Assembly: GCA_018665505.1 (NCBI GenBank)
Contig: JABJCS010000650.1
Coordinates: 1 to 8,044, forward strand
Length of the DNA: 8,044 nucleotides
DNA from: Alphaproteobacteria bacterium
GTDB lineage: Bacteria; Pseudomonadota; Alphaproteobacteria; UBA8366
Reading direction: 5' to 3'
Notes under the pieces: model-generated
What the model was told of the DNA's origin: nothing
Seen by the model: only the letters and a program-made list of their open reading frames with translations
Database searches by the model: none
Made by a program: the position numbers and the translations under genes
Shown here: positions 6,122 to 8,044 of the stretch, one piece after another
Numbering within the stretch: the stretch's first letter is position 1
How the letters are laid out: every line of letters begins with the position of its first letter

Positions 6122-6151
6122 CGCTCGGGATTGGCCAACGCTGTCCGAGCG
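6122..6151. promoter_or_regulatory. Dyad with nested palindrome between divergent deacylase and YrdC genes
   Basis: CGCTCGG (6122-6128) and CCGAGCG (6145-6151) are perfect inverted arms separated by 16 bases. That spacer itself holds the palindrome TTGGCCAA (6131-6138). The element is near the middle of the 118-base gap between the two divergent start codons, a natural place for an operator acting on both. It has no U run and lies upstream of both genes, so it is not a terminator. No cognate regulator is visible. Confidence 0.35.
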
Positions 6152-6176
6152 CCATCTTCTGTTGAAATGATTATCT

Positions 6177-6181
6177 AGGAG
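6177..6181 (+). promoter_or_regulatory. Ribosome binding site of the YrdC-domain gene
   Basis: AGGAG lies 5 bases before a TTG (6187) and 11 bases before the ATG (6193) in the same frame. The spacing favours the TTG while the codon favours the ATG; the products differ by only two residues. Confidence 0.65.
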
Positions 6182-6192
6182 CGTGTTTGAAG

Positions 6193-6879
6193 ATGGACCT
6201 CAGCCCCGAGAAAGTGCGGCAAGACGCCGAAGATGTATTCGATGTGATCATGGACGGGGGCATTGCCATAATTCCGCTCGACGTCGCCTATGCGATTATC
6301 GGACATCGGGAAGCGGCAATTAAGAAGATTTTCGCAGTGAAGAACCGCAGTTTCGAGAAACCCAGCGGCATGCTCGCTTGCATGGATCACTCGCTGCTGT
6401 TTCACGATATGGGTGATAAAGAGCGGGAGATCCAACACGCTTTGTTCGATGAGTATGACTTGCCGTTTTCGGTGGTGGCACCGTCTGACCCGAAACATCC
6501 GGGATTGGCGGGCGTCGACCCTTATGTGATTGAGACGTCCTCGAAAGCCGGAACCTTGGATACGCTTTTGAACGCGGGGGCATTGCACAATGCATTGACG
6601 CAATTGTGTTTTGAGAGAGGCAAGCCCGTATTTGGGTCGTCGGCGAATATATCGCTGAGCGGCAGTAAGTTCAGCGTCGCTGATGTGGAGCAGGAACTGA
6701 AAGAAGTTGCCGATATCATCATCGATCACGGCACCTCGAAATATGCCAATCCAGAAGGTGTTTCGAGCAGCATTATCGACTTCCGGGATTTTACCGTCGT
6801 TCGGTATGGTTGCTGCTTCGACCAGCTGGACAGTATTTTCCGCGACAGGTTTTCTATCGAATTGCGGCCTGCATCGTAG
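6193..6879 (+). CDS. Divergent Sua5/YciO/YrdC-domain protein
   Basis: A 228-residue single-domain protein of the family that includes TsaC/Sua5, which makes threonylcarbamoyl-AMP for the t6A modification of tRNA. Matching segments are DGGIAIIPLDVAYAIIGH (21-38; the family's G-x-v-a-x-PTdTvYGLG), IFAVKNRSFEKPSGML (46-61; KxR retained at K50 and R52), LPFSVVAPS (90-98; the PxT-type segment), PVFGSSANISLSGS (145-158; the conserved SAN and SG) and GVSSSIIDF (189-197; the S-T-V-D segment). Departures are notable: PT is PL, the YGLG turn is AIIG, and the usual RxP of the vavRxP strand is not seen around residues 115-130. It may therefore be a paralogue with another carbamoyl or nucleotide-binding role, not the housekeeping t6A enzyme. 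Start choice is discussed with the ribosome site; I use the ATG at 6193. It stands alone, divergent from the deacylase gene. Confidence 0.8.
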   Translation: MDLSPEKVRQDAEDVFDVIMDGGIAIIPLDVAYAIIGHREAAIKKIFAVKNRSFEKPSGMLACMDHSLLFHDMGDKEREIQHALFDEYDLPFSVVAPSDPKHPGLAGVDPYVIETSSKAGTLDTLLNAGALHNALTQLCFERGKPVFGSSANISLSGSKFSVADVEQELKEVADIIIDHGTSKYANPEGVSSSIIDFRDFTVVRYGCCFDQLDSIFRDRFSIELRPAS

Positions 6880-6910
6880 AATAAAAATAATTCTTTTAAA
6901 TAAAGGATAG

Positions 6911-6940
6911 TGAATATTATAAGCTGAATATTCTAATATT
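6911..6940. repeat. AT-rich spacer with three AATATT copies
   Basis: Within the AT-rich gap between the YrdC and TolC-family genes, AATATT occurs at 6913-6918, 6927-6932 and 6935-6940. The first two are embedded in GAATATT and AATATTC, which form a perfect seven-base inverted repeat with an eight-base loop, and also in a direct repeat TGAATATT 14 bases apart. It could bind a regulator or a nucleoid protein that prefers AT-rich DNA, or form a weak hairpin at the end of the YrdC transcript. I see no clear terminator or -35/-10 pair in the rest of 6880-7043. Confidence 0.35.
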
Positions 6941-7043
6941 ACTGTGTGCTGACTTGTCGTGTTGAATTTTATTGTTTATCGGCATGGTTTTTCGTACTAT
7001 CCGCAGATTGGTCCGGATACGATTGGACCGTGATTGGATGACT

Positions 7044-8027
7044 ATGCCGATGAGTGCTGGCCAGATGCCAATAATCGGGCGAACCAGCGTGTTTGCGCTG
7101 GCGATATCGCTTGGGCTGATCATAGGGCCGGATGGTCATGCCGTCACCATGGAAGAAGCGGTTAGAGCCGCACTGAAGACCAATCCGGACATCGGCGCCG
7201 TCGTTGAGAATCGCCGCGCCGTCAATCACGAACTCTCGCAAGCGCGCAGCGGCTTTTTGCCGACTGTTGATATCAACTCGTCGACAGGAAAGGAATTTGC
7301 AAATAATTCGACGACGCGGGCCCGGCAGTTGGACGGCGATGATTCGCGTACCACGAGTTTGCAGACGACCAGTTTCGGACTGACCATCCGTCAATTGCTT
7401 TTTGACGGTTTCGATACCTTGAGTCAGGTCGAGCGCCAAGAAGGGCGCGTGCGTTCCGCCGCACGGCGTGTCCGAGAGACGTCGGAATTCACGGGGCAAG
7501 ACGCCGTCGAAGGGTATCTAGAAAGTTTGCGGCAACGCGAATTGATCAGAATTAACGAAGAGAACGTCCGAGCGCATGAGATTTTTCTGGAACTCGTGCG
7601 TGCGCGAGTCGCCGGTGGCGCCGCGGGAAAGGCGGAAGAGGAGCAAGCGCAGCAAAGACTGGCCGCCGCGCGGGACGCCGTCGCGCAGGCGGATGGATTA
7701 AAGCGTGATGCGGATGCCCGGTATCGGCGGATTGTCGGCGAGGAACCAGTCGCGATGAGTCGGCCGAACGTGCCGGTTGATGCCTTGCCCGCGACCGTCG
7801 ACCAGGCGATCGAGCTGGCGATTCAATTTAATCCGACCATTCGGGTGTCGCGATCGGATGTTCAGATTGCCGAAGCGGAAATGAAACAGACGAAGTCGAC
7901 TTATTGGCCGCAGCTTAGTTTCGAGGTAAACGCCAACTCGAACCGCAATTCAGGTGGAACCCGAGGGCAGGATACGACTGTCTCCGCCTTGTTGGTAATG
8001 AATTACAATTGGGGCTGTCCCAGATAA
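7044..8027 (+). CDS. TolC-family outer membrane efflux protein, C-terminal part lost (probably interrupted)
   Basis: Outer membrane channel of the kind that works with type I secretion systems or tripartite efflux pumps. From the ATG at 7044 the protein has a signal peptide (core VFALAISLGLIIG, cleavage after GHA near VTMEEAV). The first OEP repeat begins TMEEAVRAALKTNPDIG and continues through QARSGFLPTVDI and TIRQLLFDGFDTLSQVERQ. A long alpha-helical coiled coil rich in Ala, Glu, Gln and Arg follows, then the second repeat TVDQAIELAIQFNPTIRVSRSDVQIAEAEMKQTKSTYWPQLSFEVNA. After LLVMNYN the expected Leu-Tyr-x-Gly-Gly segment and about 100-140 further residues are missing; the frame reads WGCPR and stops. 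The change at about 8010 coincides with IS-like sequence. The start is uncertain: ATGs at 6984, 7038 and 7050 and a TTG at 6972 share the frame, and ribosome sites are weak (GGA before 7044). No pump or membrane-fusion gene is adjacent. Confidence 0.82.
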   Translation: MPMSAGQMPIIGRTSVFALAISLGLIIGPDGHAVTMEEAVRAALKTNPDIGAVVENRRAVNHELSQARSGFLPTVDINSSTGKEFANNSTTRARQLDGDDSRTTSLQTTSFGLTIRQLLFDGFDTLSQVERQEGRVRSAARRVRETSEFTGQDAVEGYLESLRQRELIRINEENVRAHEIFLELVRARVAGGAAGKAEEEQAQQRLAAARDAVAQADGLKRDADARYRRIVGEEPVAMSRPNVPVDALPATVDQAIELAIQFNPTIRVSRSDVQIAEAEMKQTKSTYWPQLSFEVNANSNRNSGGTRGQDTTVSALLVMNYNWGCPR

Positions 8028-8044
8028 CTAGCCCATATTTGTTC
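8011..8044. mobile_element. Probable terminus of an insertion sequence inside the TolC-family gene
   Basis: Family similarity of the TolC-like gene ends at 8010, and the following bases begin GGGGCTGTCCCAGATAACTA. A start of the type GGG-CTGTCCC is common in terminal inverted repeats of several transposase families, including IS5-like elements. The window ends 34 bases later, as happens when an assembly stops in a multi-copy repeat. Only the edge is visible: no transposase, no second repeat and no target duplication can be seen, so the call is an inference. Confidence 0.4.

Noticed and set aside
6880..6971. Small RNA gene or rRNA/tRNA fragment in the AT-rich gap
   Set aside because: I see no tRNA cloverleaf, no terminator and no conserved RNA motif; only AT-rich repeats.
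1..8044. CRISPR array, phage defence cassette or prophage genes
   Set aside because: No regularly spaced repeats and no phage or known defence proteins were seen; the genes are metabolic, regulatory or transport related.

Overview
The window reads as chromosomal DNA from a proteobacterium, most likely an alphaproteobacterium. I infer this from the moderately high GC content with strong GC bias at third codon positions, the good AGGAGG-type ribosome binding sites, and the gene set: a Bug/TctC-type binding protein, a two-subunit UxaA-type hydro-lyase, a D-aminoacylase, an RsbW-like ATPase and a TolC-family protein. No tRNA, rRNA or CRISPR array is visible. No gene-free stretch exceeds 300 bases; the longest is about 256 bases, between 3571 and 3826.

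Left part (1-2710, all minus strand). The order of transcription is an ABM-domain protein (2357-2710), a gap of about 160 bases with dyad symmetry, a SAF-domain small subunit (1905-2192), the UxaA-type large subunit (733-1899), and a periplasmic solute-binding protein (1-680, running off the left edge). The last three form one operon: an importer receptor next to a two-subunit lyase of the altronate dehydratase / sulfolactate sulfo-lyase type, which suggests uptake and cleavage of a small hydroxy-acid. A perfect 24-base GC palindrome lies between the lyase and receptor genes.

Middle part (2711-4628). An RsbW/SpoIIAB-like ATPase gene (2776-3570, minus) is divergent from a DUF169 gene (3827-4615, plus). 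The shared intergenic region carries an FNR/FixK-type box (TTGATGCAGGTCAA). The frame of the ATPase stays open for 22 codons past its amber stop and ends in an ATGA overlap with the ABM start, which may be a trace of a lost gene or a rearrangement.

Right part (4629-8044). An N-acyl-D-amino-acid deacylase gene (4629-6074, minus) converges with the DUF169 gene at a gap of 13 bases and is divergent from a sequence-divergent Sua5/YrdC-domain protein (6193-6879, plus). After an AT-rich spacer, a TolC-family outer membrane protein gene (from about 7044, plus) loses its family sequence abruptly at about 8010 and stops at 8027. The sequence from 8011 looks like the end of an insertion sequence, which would also explain why the available sequence ends there.

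Most genes belong to recognisable families. The items most worth a second look are the disrupted TolC gene, the FNR-like box by the DUF169 gene, the orphan RsbW-like ATPase with its post-stop reading frame, and the YrdC protein with altered core motifs.
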